NCBI RefSeq assembly: GCF_963677685.1
Contig: NZ_OY782186.1
Span: 682,001-746,000 of the forward strand
Direction: 5' to 3'
From: an uncultured Bacteroides sp.
GTDB lineage: Bacteria > Bacteroidota > Bacteroidia > Bacteroidales > Bacteroidaceae
Length of the DNA stretch: 64,000 nucleotides
Shown here: piece by piece, positions 1 through 8,112 of the stretch
How the letters are laid out: every line of letters starts with the position of its first letter
Numbering within the stretch: the stretch's first letter is position 1
Position numbers and translations under genes: made by a program
Notes under the pieces: generated by a model
What the model saw: the letters and a program-made list of their open reading frames with translations, nothing else
Database searches by the model: none
What the model was told of the DNA's origin: nothing

Positions 1-1862
1 GTTGAATTACACCAAGCGGCAGCATCACGCAAGAATCCCGGATCGGTAGCGATAATCTCTATTTGTTCGCCTGGAACAAGTTTATCGACAACTTTCTTCA
101 TTTTAAGAATTGGTCCGGGGCATTGCAGACCGCAAGCATCTACACGAACAGACTTTACTGTTGGCTTATCGGTCCCGGCTAAGCTTGTCTCAATCGTTTG
201 CTTCTGCTGGGTGATAGGTGCCACAGCAGCAGTATAAGTTTTATATCCTCCTGAAAGGTTTTGTACATTCGAAAATCCATGTTGAGTGAGTATGCGATAA
301 GCTAAGTATCCTCTTAAACCGATAGCACAATAGATATACACTGGTCGATCGGTTGGTATCTCGGAAAGGTGCTCACGCAATTCGTCGAGTGGGATGTTTT
401 TAGCTCCGGTTAATGATCCTAGTGAGAATTCGTCAGCGGTGCGCACATCGAGTAAGAAAACATCCTCGGGTTTTGCATCGCGAACCTCTCGCCAATATAT
501 CGGCTTCATTTTTCCTGTAATGATGTTTTCGGCAACATACCCCGCCATGGCTACTGGATCTTTTGCAGAGGAGAATGGAGGGGCATATGCTTGCTCCACT
601 TTCATTAAATCGAATATTGTTCCTTTATTTTTTATAATTAATGCGATTTCATCAATACGCTTATCTACTCCATCATAACCCACAATCTGTCCGCCGTAGA
701 GCCGCCCAGTCTGTTCGTCGAATGTGATTTTTATACTTAATGGCAATGAATCAGGGTAGTACCCTGCATGCGAAGAAGAGTGTGTAGTTGACGATAGATA
801 GCTAATTTCTTCTTGCTTTAAGCGTTTTGCTGCTAATCCGGTTGAGGCTACAGTAAGGTCAAATACTTTGGCGATAGAGGTTCCGATGGAACCTTCATAT
901 TTTAATTGATTATCAAAGAGTATATTATCTGCAGCAATGCGTCCTTGACGGTTAGCCGGTCCGGCTAAATAGTTTAGCCATGGTTTTCCGGTAATAGGGT
1001 GTGGAAATTCAATCACATCACCAATGGCATAGATTGCTTCATCTGAAGTCTGCAAGTATTCATTAACCTGTACTCCACCAGCAATACCGATGGTAAGCCC
1101 AGCTTCTTTAGCCAATGCGGTTTCCGGTCGAACTCCGATAGATAATATTACAATATCCGCTTGAATGGTTTCTCCGTTTTTGAATGTCACTTCAATCTCT
1201 TCCCCATTCTTTTTAAATGAAGCAACGGCTTGTTCAAGATAAAGATTGATACCTTTCTCCATTAAGTGTTGGTGTACTATCGAAGCCATAGAAAAATCGA
1301 TAGGAGCCATCACTTGGTTTATCATCTCTACAATAGATACTTTGGCACCAAGCGCATGAAAGTTTTCAGCCATCTCAAGTCCAATAAATCCAGCACCTAC
1401 GACGACTGCCCGCTTGATGTTATGGTGATTGATATACGCTTTTATTCTATCGGTGTCGTTTACATTTCTCAATGTGAATATACCTTCCGACTCAATTCCC
1501 GGAAGTGGTGGGCGTACAGGAGAAGCTCCTGTTGAGAGAACTAGTTTATCATAATTTTCGTAATATTCACTGCCATCATTGCGGCGTATTTTTACTTGTT
1601 TTTTCTCTTTAATTATGGCAATCACTTCGTTTTCTGTGCGTACATCTACCTTAAATCGGGTTGAAAACGCTTGAGGTGTTTGCACAAATAATTTCTCACG
1701 CTCTTCAATGACTCCTCCTATATAATAAGGTAAGCCACAATTAGCATAAGAGATGTATTTGCCTTTTTCTAAAAGAATGATTTCAGCAGTTTCGTCTACT
1801 CGCCTGATACGGGCGGCTGTAGTTGCACCTCCGGCAACGCCACCAATGATAATGATCTTCAT
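1..1862 (-). CDS. CoA-disulfide reductase family protein fused to rhodanese and TusA domains (partial)
   Basis: This is an FAD/NAD(P)H pyridine nucleotide-disulfide oxidoreductase; its 3' end lies beyond the left edge, and about 620 codons are visible. The N-terminus has a Rossmann dinucleotide motif (GGVAGGATTA). Near residue 42 is the single active cysteine in NCGLPYYIGG, the hallmark of CoA-disulfide/persulfide reductases as opposed to CXXXXC glutathione reductases. Residues ~450-545 form a rhodanese domain with catalytic Cys ~510 in YCAIGLRGY. Residues ~570-620 form a TusA/SirA domain with the CGLQCPGP motif. Family members with this layout often continue into a DsrE-like domain, which would lie off the edge. 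The fusion suggests sulfane-sulfur or CoA-persulfide handling in the cytoplasm. That role is inferred from domains only. Confidence 0.9.
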   Translation of the reverse strand, partial: MKIIIIGGVAGGATTAARIRRVDETAEIILLEKGKYISYANCGLPYYIGGVIEEREKLFVQTPQAFSTRFKVDVRTENEVIAIIKEKKQVKIRRNDGSEYYENYDKLVLSTGASPVRPPLPGIESEGIFTLRNVNDTDRIKAYINHHNIKRAVVVGAGFIGLEMAENFHALGAKVSIVEMINQVMAPIDFSMASIVHQHLMEKGINLYLEQAVASFKKNGEEIEVTFKNGETIQADIVILSIGVRPETALAKEAGLTIGIAGGVQVNEYLQTSDEAIYAIGDVIEFPHPITGKPWLNYLAGPANRQGRIAADNILFDNQLKYEGSIGTSIAKVFDLTVASTGLAAKRLKQEEISYLSSTTHSSSHAGYYPDSLPLSIKITFDEQTGRLYGGQIVGYDGVDKRIDEIALIIKNKGTIFDLMKVEQAYAPPFSSAKDPVAMAGYVAENIITGKMKPIYWREVRDAKPEDVFLLDVRTADEFSLGSLTGAKNIPLDELREHLSEIPTDRPVYIYCAIGLRGYLAYRILTQHGFSNVQNLSGGYKTYTAAVAPITQQKQTIETSLAGTDKPTVKSVRVDACGLQCPGPILKMKKVVDKLVPGEQIEIIATDPGFLRDAAAWCNS

Positions 1863-1965
1863 GTGTTTATTACTTTTTATCGATAAATAGTTTCTGGCGG
1901 AAATAACAAACTCTGTGGATGATTTGTTCTCTCATTAAGAGATTTTTTTCTGTAATAACAAAAAA

Positions 1966-2025
1966 AAAGCGTAAATTATGGTATGCCCTCCTTTTTTCAA
2001 GGAACATATCCATAATTTACGCTTT
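1966..2025 (-). terminator. Rho-independent terminator of the susC-susD mRNA
   Basis: A perfect 16-bp stem (1966-1981 with 2010-2025; arm AAAGCGTAAATTATGG) encloses a 28-nt loop. Reading the minus strand, a run of T residues follows the hairpin directly. It lies 43 bases past the susD stop. Confidence 0.85.
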
Positions 2026-2068
2026 AAAAAGAATTTAATCTGAATTTATAAATTCATTTGTTAACTAA

Positions 2069-3706
2069 TTAATTCATCGCGTTACCAATTAAATTGGGGT
2101 TATTATTTAACTCAGTTTGTGGGAAAGGATAATACATTGCTTTCTCTGTCCATCCTAATACTTTTAAAGGTTCAAGCCATTTAGCATCAGCCATACCCCA
2201 ACGGAGCAAGTCGAAATAGCGTAAATACTCACCACAGAACTCCACATAACGTTCATGCTCAATAATATTTTTGATGCTATTCATCGGAACGCCATTAATA
2301 ACTTTGCCACTTGCGAGCAATTCATCTACATTAGGAATTGTGCCAGGAGAATGTTGATACCACAACTGCGGTTGTTCAGAGGGTACTACTTTATTAGCTC
2401 TATCTCTAACCTGTTGGATATAATATTTCGGACCACTAGGATCTGTTATTGCTTTATCATCATTCCCGGTTTCACTGAGACATTCAGCATACATTAATAA
2501 TACATCAGAATAACGCATTAAACGAGTGTTAATATCATTATCAATATCCGCTATTTGATAATCAGGGCATTCTTTCCTAGTACCGTAAAGATCATTGTCG
2601 GAAGATAGATGAGCCATCATATAGTCCCAATCAGCTACATTACCCGACAACTCAGTATATTTAGCACCTCCGGGGCACCATAATGTCATATATCTGCGAG
2701 GATCACCTTCTTCAAACTCATTATAAGTCTTTTTATTAGGAGCGATGTTCCACCATGAACTGCCTGTTCCGTCAGGAACTCCGATTTCGTTCCATCTCCA
2801 AGAGTCTGAGTTATCGCCACCTAACCAATCTGTGCCGTTGTACATTTGTACTTCAAAAACAGATTCTTCATTGTTTTCATAATCACCTCCTAAAGAGTTC
2901 GCGCGGAAATTATCCATTAGCTTATATTGTTTGCTATCAATAACTTCTTTCAGTAGTGGAGCTGCTTTAGCAAATTCGGCTGGCTTTCCTTTTTCAAGAA
3001 TAGGGCGATACAGGTATGCTTTTGCTAAATAAGCTTGCGCTGTTCCTTTGGTAGCACGTCCTTTATGTTCTATATCGGCATAAAGTTCACTACGTACAGG
3101 TAAAAGTTTGGTTGCTTTTTCAAAATCACTGATGATCAATGAATAGATTTCTCCAGGTTTGGCATTAGTTGGATAGTAATCTGCCTGATTCTCTATGGTA
3201 TGATTAATTAACGGAATAGTCTCTCCAAACAATGAGCATAGATGCATGTAATGCAGCCCCCTTAAAAAATAGGCTTCACCTAATAGTCTGTTTTTTGCAG
3301 ATTCGGAGATCTCTCCGGTAAAGTCAGTGATTTTTTCAATAGCAGTATTTGAAGCATATACTCCCTCGAAGAACCCTTTCCATCCTCCTGTTATATGTCC
3401 TTGGTTTGGAGGGGTGCTGTAAGTATCGGGATATAACTCTTCGCCTACACATTTAAAAGTGTGATCGAAGTCATCACCTGGAAGTAGAAGGTAGTAATAT
3501 GCGGCACGGCCATATCCTCCTTCAACGCCATTGAAACTAATTAGGCACTGATAAGCCGGTATAACAGCAAGTTCCAGCTGTTCTGCTGTTTTATAATATG
3601 TATCGACAGACAATTGCGATGGGTTATTTAAATCCATTTCGGGAATGCAGCTGCTAAAAATCACTGCGGAAACGCATACTAAGCAAAATTGTGATATATT
3701 TTTCAT
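2069..3706 (-). CDS. SusD/RagB family nutrient-binding outer membrane lipoprotein
   Basis: This is the surface lipoprotein partner of the SusC-type porin encoded just upstream; SusD proteins cap the porin and bind the glycan or peptide before import. The start is placed at the ATG at 3706 (545 aa). A longer frame begins at a TTG at 3730, but the ATG is followed directly by a lipoprotein signal (MKNISQFCLVCVSAVIFSSC, lipidated Cys 20). The mature protein has the family's DLNNPSQLS opening, TPR-like helices (LGEAYFLRGLHYMHL) and the C-terminal ERYVEFCGEYLRYFDLLRW block typical of RagB/SusD. Length is normal. It is co-transcribed with susC and ends in a strong terminator. The ligand cannot be predicted because no glycoside hydrolase, sulfatase or peptidase is adjacent. 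Confidence 0.93.
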   Translation of the reverse strand: MKNISQFCLVCVSAVIFSSCIPEMDLNNPSQLSVDTYYKTAEQLELAVIPAYQCLISFNGVEGGYGRAAYYYLLLPGDDFDHTFKCVGEELYPDTYSTPPNQGHITGGWKGFFEGVYASNTAIEKITDFTGEISESAKNRLLGEAYFLRGLHYMHLCSLFGETIPLINHTIENQADYYPTNAKPGEIYSLIISDFEKATKLLPVRSELYADIEHKGRATKGTAQAYLAKAYLYRPILEKGKPAEFAKAAPLLKEVIDSKQYKLMDNFRANSLGGDYENNEESVFEVQMYNGTDWLGGDNSDSWRWNEIGVPDGTGSSWWNIAPNKKTYNEFEEGDPRRYMTLWCPGGAKYTELSGNVADWDYMMAHLSSDNDLYGTRKECPDYQIADIDNDINTRLMRYSDVLLMYAECLSETGNDDKAITDPSGPKYYIQQVRDRANKVVPSEQPQLWYQHSPGTIPNVDELLASGKVINGVPMNSIKNIIEHERYVEFCGEYLRYFDLLRWGMADAKWLEPLKVLGWTEKAMYYPFPQTELNNNPNLIGNAMN

Positions 3707-3734
3707 CGTTTTTTCTTTTTTAAGATTCAACCTT

Positions 3735-6700
3735 TTAGAATGCTAATTGAACGCCCATGAAATATTCTCTTGAATTAGGGAAAGTAGGATCCCATGAAGT
3801 AGAACCGTCTACGCCTCTTGTTAAGTTCGTTCCATTTGTATCTTGATCACCTACTTCCGGGTCGAAACCTGTGTAGCTGGTGAAGGTTAGTAGGTTCTTA
3901 CCGCCGATATAAAATCTTAGATTGCTAAGACGTAATTTATTGGTTAGATGCTTAGGTAAAGTATAACCTATAGTTAAAGCTTTCAATCTTAAGTAGGATC
4001 CATCTTCAACGTAGCGGTCAGAATTACGCATGTTTTGATTCGGGTCACCTATTACCGCTCTTGGCATATCAGTATTTGTATTCTTTGGATAGAAAGTTGT
4101 TGCACCTGATATTGGGTTTACGAATGTCAGATCCTCGGCACGATAACGATCTAATGTGCTAGCGAAGCAGTTATAATAGTGATACATTCCTTCACCAAAG
4201 TAGCGAGTTTTATTGTAGACATCGTTTCCATAAGAACCTTGCCAGATCATAGCCATATCAAATGTTCCGCATGCAGCTCTATAGCTAATGTCAGCACTTA
4301 ATCCATAGCTGAACTTAGGAATAGGACTGCCAATATAATCTTGATCTGCGACTCCATTATTGTCTCTATCAACAAAACGTACATCGCCTAATGCTGCTTT
4401 AGGAGCAAAGGCTTTGTCGGCGTCTAGTTCCTCTTGTGTATGGTATAAACCATCTGTTACATATCCCCAAAATTCTCCTATGGATCTGCCAACTGCGGTT
4501 TTAGAAATTCCGTTGCTTGCTGTTATTTCATTATTGGAACCAATGCTAAGAACTTTGTTCTTTACAGTAGAGATATTACCCATTATAGAATAATCAAACT
4601 TGCCTACTGATTTTCTATATGTAACGGCAAATTCAAGTCCCTCATTTTCAATGCTTCCCGAATTAAGAATTGGTTTATTGTCGCTATACCCTACTGCGTA
4701 TGAAATAGGAACAGCGACTAACATGTCAGAGGTTTTTTTGTAATAATAGTCGACAGTGAATAATAATTGATTATTAAATAAGGCCAAGTCTAAACCAAGA
4801 TCCGTAGAATATTGGCTTTCCCATTTTACGTCAGGATTAGATGGAGTGGTAGCAAGTCCTCCGGCATTTTTGGTATTGTTCAAATAATACCAGATTCCGT
4901 TGAAGGCTACAGTACTTTGATATTGATAAGAGTCAATATTAGAGTTTCCTAACATACCCCAGCTAGCGCGTATTTTCATATCACTAATAGCCGTTAGAGG
5001 TTTCATGAAATTTTCTTGGCTAACCCTCCATGCTGCAGACAAAGATGGGAAGTTTCCATAACGATTCGTTTTACTGAATTTGGAAGAACCGTCACGTCTG
5101 AAGTTAAATGTGAGCAAATATTTGCTATCATAATTATAGTTGATTCTTCCTAGCATGGAAAACATCGATTCATGACTAACCGAAGAACCTACAGACTTTG
5201 AGCTGTCATCTTGAGTTGCACCAAGAATCAGAATATCTTCACTTGGCATAGCACGTGCTCCGGCATTTACACTTAGCCCTTTGGTTTCCTCAGAGGTAAC
5301 TCCAAATAGAGCATTGATGTGATGTTTACCTATGCTTTTTTCATAAGAAAGTGTATTCTCATATAAAAATCTATTTGTTTTACGGCTTGTCATAGAATAT
5401 GAATCAGGAGTATGGTTTTGATATGGAATAGAGTATTCTGCCTCATAATCTTGTACCATATACCTGTACATGTCAACCCCCATATTGAATTTATACTTTA
5501 AGTTCGGTATAATTTCATAAGTCATCCAAGCGTTACCATTAATAGAGGTTGTTTCGCCTTTATGCCAGTTTAAATGTGCTTGTGCTAAAGAATTCGCGCA
5601 ATCTGTACCATTTCCTGCACCTGCATAACCAGTAGAGCTTGTTGCATCATATAATGGTAATGTTGGAGCCCATTTCAAAGCAATTAATCGGTTTTTATCA
5701 CTCCAGTCATGATTGGTACGTTTGATAGAAACAGTTTCTCCAAATTTGAATTTCCCTTTCGTGAAATCGGAGATAAATTGCATGCCGTAATTTTTAGTTT
5801 CTTCTTTAATAAAAATGGGCTTATCAGTAGAGTAAAGGCTGTTGATTCTAAAACTTGCGTTTTCAGATCCTCCACTTATTGATAGATTATGTTTTTGATA
5901 GAATCCGGTGCGTTTTAAAGCATTGAACATGTTATATCCTTTGCCAATCAAAGAAGGATCTTTATATGCATCCAAATAATCGGAAGCATTTCTTTTTCCT
6001 GCGTTCCATAGCTCTTCATTTACGAGTTCTGCTAATTCCTGCCCATTGAGCATGTCAATATTGTGCGATAATTCTTTTATCCCGGCATAGCCATCATAAT
6101 TTACTTTCACTTCGCCTGTACCTCCACGTTTTGTGGTAATAACGATTACTCCATTTCCACCACGGGCACCATATATAGCACAAGATGCTGCATCTTTCAA
6201 TACCTGAATGCTTGCAATGTTCGCTTCGTCAGGAACAGCACCTCCAATCATACCGTCTACAACATATAGAGGATCGGTGTTGTTAATAGAACCGACACCA
6301 CGGATTTTAATTCTTCCGTTTGTAATCTGAACACCTGTAACGGAACTTTGTAAGCCAGCTTGTAACCCGCCCGGGACTTTGTTGAGCTCTTTAGCAGGTA
6401 GAACTGCGATAGCTGAGGATAGATCGGCTTTTTTCTGAGTACCATACCCTACAACAACGACCTCCTCTAGCTTTTTATTGTCTTCTTTAAGTATTACGTT
6501 TATATTTCTTTGTCCTTCTACCGCTATTATTTGGTCTAGATAACCAACAAAAGAAAATCGTAGTTTAGCGTTTGAGGGGACGGAAATTTGGAAATTACCA
6601 TCAAGATCTGATATCGTACCATTACTGTTTGTACCAACTTGTATGATGTTTACTCCTGGGAATGTTTCACCGAAAGCGTCTTTAACGTTACCTTTGACTA

Positions 6701-6785
6701 TGATATTTTGAGAAAATGCCCACAGAGGTACTAGCATAAAAATGATAAGTACCCCAAAGGTCTTTTTAGAATTAATGCATTTCAT
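3735..6785 (-). CDS. SusC/RagA family TonB-linked outer membrane protein
   Basis: This is the 1016-aa TonB-dependent porin of a SusCD pair, which imports ligands captured by the SusD partner. A signal peptide (about residues 1-25, ending AFSQ) precedes a carboxypeptidase-regulatory-like domain (about 28-105, NVKDAFGETFPGVNII...). The TonB-box region LEEVVVVGYGTQKK follows, then the plug (IRGVGSINNTDPLYVVDGM; NGVIVITTKRG) and a 22-strand-type barrel ending in GVQLAF with terminal Phe. These are standard SusC marks. The gene ends 28 bases before the chosen susD start. The long AT-rich upstream region holds a candidate promoter and a dyad. No sigma/anti-sigma or hybrid two-component regulator is adjacent, so control is unknown. 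Confidence 0.95.
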   Translation of the reverse strand: MKCINSKKTFGVLIIFMLVPLWAFSQNIIVKGNVKDAFGETFPGVNIIQVGTNSNGTISDLDGNFQISVPSNAKLRFSFVGYLDQIIAVEGQRNINVILKEDNKKLEEVVVVGYGTQKKADLSSAIAVLPAKELNKVPGGLQAGLQSSVTGVQITNGRIKIRGVGSINNTDPLYVVDGMIGGAVPDEANIASIQVLKDAASCAIYGARGGNGVIVITTKRGGTGEVKVNYDGYAGIKELSHNIDMLNGQELAELVNEELWNAGKRNASDYLDAYKDPSLIGKGYNMFNALKRTGFYQKHNLSISGGSENASFRINSLYSTDKPIFIKEETKNYGMQFISDFTKGKFKFGETVSIKRTNHDWSDKNRLIALKWAPTLPLYDATSSTGYAGAGNGTDCANSLAQAHLNWHKGETTSINGNAWMTYEIIPNLKYKFNMGVDMYRYMVQDYEAEYSIPYQNHTPDSYSMTSRKTNRFLYENTLSYEKSIGKHHINALFGVTSEETKGLSVNAGARAMPSEDILILGATQDDSSKSVGSSVSHESMFSMLGRINYNYDSKYLLTFNFRRDGSSKFSKTNRYGNFPSLSAAWRVSQENFMKPLTAISDMKIRASWGMLGNSNIDSYQYQSTVAFNGIWYYLNNTKNAGGLATTPSNPDVKWESQYSTDLGLDLALFNNQLLFTVDYYYKKTSDMLVAVPISYAVGYSDNKPILNSGSIENEGLEFAVTYRKSVGKFDYSIMGNISTVKNKVLSIGSNNEITASNGISKTAVGRSIGEFWGYVTDGLYHTQEELDADKAFAPKAALGDVRFVDRDNNGVADQDYIGSPIPKFSYGLSADISYRAACGTFDMAMIWQGSYGNDVYNKTRYFGEGMYHYYNCFASTLDRYRAEDLTFVNPISGATTFYPKNTNTDMPRAVIGDPNQNMRNSDRYVEDGSYLRLKALTIGYTLPKHLTNKLRLSNLRFYIGGKNLLTFTSYTGFDPEVGDQDTNGTNLTRGVDGSTSWDPTFPNSREYFMGVQLAF

Positions 6786-6939
6786 AAGTATAAAAATTGA
6801 TAATAAAATAAGGTTTACGAAAAGACATTAATTAATAATGTCTTTGATTTTGCGCATTTTACTTTTAAGCGTAGTTTGTCGAATTTATGTTTTCATTTCT
6901 TTTATTTAAAGGTTTAATAGTTTGTAATAATCGCAGCCA

Positions 6940-6947
6940 CAAATGTA
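6940..6947 (-). promoter_or_regulatory. Candidate Bacteroidetes -7 promoter element for susCD
   Basis: The minus strand reads TACATTTG, an exact match to TAnnTTTG. It would give a 5' leader of about 150 nt before the susC ATG. The -33 TTTG element is not convincing. Confidence 0.45.
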
Positions 6948-7011
6948 GAGGCATTATTCACTAACGCTAATTATTCTTGTAACAGGAGTTTGTTTTCACG
7001 TAACATCCTTG

Positions 7012-7032
7012 GTCTTTATTCGAAATAAAGAC
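7012..7032. promoter_or_regulatory. Inverted repeat upstream of the susCD promoter, possible regulator site
   Basis: GTCTTTATT and AATAAAGAC form a perfect 9-bp dyad around a 3-nt centre. It lies about 65 bp upstream of the candidate susC -7 element, a position where an activator could bind. No T-run follows, so a terminator is unlikely. Function is inferred only from position and symmetry. Confidence 0.35.
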
Positions 7033-7288
7033 TGATTTAGTTTTAAAAAAACAGTTCAAGAGAAATAAGGTTGTATTTATTAACTCTAGAATCCTCTTTT
7101 AAGATGAGAAGCTTTTTGGGTGTTTTTGTGCTCTCCATTTTCTGCTTTTTGAGGATTTAGTTTTTTGATTTTCTTGTTTTGTTTATTTTGAAAATTGAGG
7201 GATTTAGTGTGTTCCTTTTTTATTGATTAAATAATCTGGATGCTTGATGGAATGAAAAAGGCGAGACAGTTTTCGCCGTTATCTATCT

Positions 7289-7336
7289 ATGAAAAAAGAA
7301 AAAAGCACCCAGAAGTGGAAGCCTCCCAAATGCTTT
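7289..7336 (-). terminator. Probable terminator of the tRNA-Met transcript
   Basis: On the minus strand, a hairpin closed by AAAGCA/TGCTTT with a small inner GGA/TCC stem lies just after the tRNA. It runs into a T-rich tail, TGCTTTTTTC followed by more Ts. Confidence 0.6.
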
Positions 7337-7348
7337 ATTCTTAGAATG

Positions 7349-7422
7349 TAGCGCGACCCAGGATTGAACTGGGGACCTCATGATTATGAATCATGCGCTC
7401 TAACCGGCTGAGCTATCGCGCC
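7349..7422 (-). tRNA. tRNA-Met (CAT anticodon), probably elongator
   Basis: The 74-nt sequence folds into a full cloverleaf. The acceptor stem GGCGCGA pairs with TCGCGCT (first pair G-U), the D-arm is AGCTCAGCCGGTTAGAGC, and the anticodon stem CATGA/TCATG closes a TTCATAA loop with anticodon CAT. The T-arm is CCCAG-TTCAATC-CTGGG and the discriminator is A; CCA is not encoded. The acceptor has a G1-U72 wobble rather than the open mismatch common in initiator tRNA, and the anticodon stem lacks the three G-C pairs of initiators, so elongator Met is favoured. A tRNA-Ile2 with modified CAT is the less likely alternative. Confidence 0.92.
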
Positions 7423-7443
7423 ATCGTTTCTCGATTGCGGGTG

Positions 7444-7451
7444 CAAAGATA
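7444..7451 (-). promoter_or_regulatory. Candidate -7 promoter element for tRNA-Met
   Basis: The minus strand reads TATCTTTG, an exact TAnnTTTG match, 21 bases upstream of the tRNA 5' end. Confidence 0.5.
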
Positions 7452-7652
7452 TTGCTTTTTCCGAAATCTCCAAAGAAATGTAACCATTTTATCTTCTTTT
7501 TCTTCGTTATTCTTCCTGAAAATAGCTCGAGAAAGTCCTTTGGTGCTAGCGATATGTTTCGGATAAAGCTTTCCGTATATAAATAAAGTCTTTAATTCTA
7601 TCGTTAATTAGAAAAAAGTATTTATCTTGGCGCGCACAATTAAATCTATAAT

Positions 7653-8045
7653 ATGACAATGAAAAAAGAGAAAATACATTTGGAGTATCTTCTGAATACT
7701 ACTTCGAGAAATATAATATGGTCGGCGATTAGCACTCCTATCGGTTTAGAGGGATGGTTTGCTGATAGAGTGACCTCGGATGATAAAATTGTGACTTTCT
7801 ATTGGGGGAAAACAGAAAATCGAGAAGCTGAGATAGTCGCTATAAGGGCTTATTCATTTATTCGTTTTCATTGGTTGGACGATGAAAATGAACGGGATTA
7901 TTTTGAACTCAAAATGGTCAAAAATGAACTAACGGGAGATTATGTTCTTGAAATAACAGATTTTGCTTTACCTGATGAAACGGATGATCTAGAAGAACTT
8001 TGGAATTCTCAAATTGATAACCTTAAGAGATCCGGTGGATTCTAA
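7653..8045 (+). CDS. START-like domain protein (AHSA1/SRPBCC fold), Bacteroidetes type
   Basis: This is a small cytoplasmic protein of 130 aa with no signal peptide. The pattern of an N-terminal strand (IHLEYLLNTTSRNIIWSAISTPIGLEGWFAD), a run of beta strands (KIVTFYW; REAEIVAIRAYSFIRFHWLD; YFELKMV) and a C-terminal helix (LEELWNSQIDNLKR) matches the START-like/AHSA1 fold that Bacteroidetes often encode as a single domain. The GLEGWFAD motif is typical of that superfamily. An internal ATG two codons downstream is an equally possible start. It is followed at 67 bases by the lptF-like gene, which has its own promoter-like element. Ligand and role are unknown. Confidence 0.75.
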   Translation: MTMKKEKIHLEYLLNTTSRNIIWSAISTPIGLEGWFADRVTSDDKIVTFYWGKTENREAEIVAIRAYSFIRFHWLDDENERDYFELKMVKNELTGDYVLEITDFALPDETDDLEELWNSQIDNLKRSGGF

Positions 8046-8078
8046 TGCCTAAAATTTCTTGCTATCCTTTTTTTGTGC

Positions 8079-8086
8079 TAATTTTG
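8079..8086 (+). promoter_or_regulatory. Candidate -7 promoter element for the lptF-like/ribBA unit
   Basis: TAATTTTG matches TAnnTTTG and lies 26 bases before the ATG. A TTG triplet 17 bases upstream could be a weak -33 element. Confidence 0.45.
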
Positions 8087-8112
8087 TATCCTAATTTATA
8101 TAAGATATTAGG

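Larger units (their letters stand above)
6786..7288. other. AT-rich intergenic region upstream of susC
   Basis: No credible gene is present in this ~500-base stretch. From susC outward it contains: a near-perfect inverted repeat at 6821-6845 in the mRNA leader (AAAGACATTA paired with TAATGTCTTT), a candidate -7 element at 6940-6947, and a 9-bp dyad with a 3-nt spacer at 7012-7032. The remainder is low-complexity T-rich sequence without recognisable signals. Confidence 0.7.

Noticed and set aside
394..678. 94-codon plus-strand frame and a second at 1266-1535
   Set aside because: Both are antisense shadows of the CoA-disulfide reductase gene, which has convincing motifs throughout.
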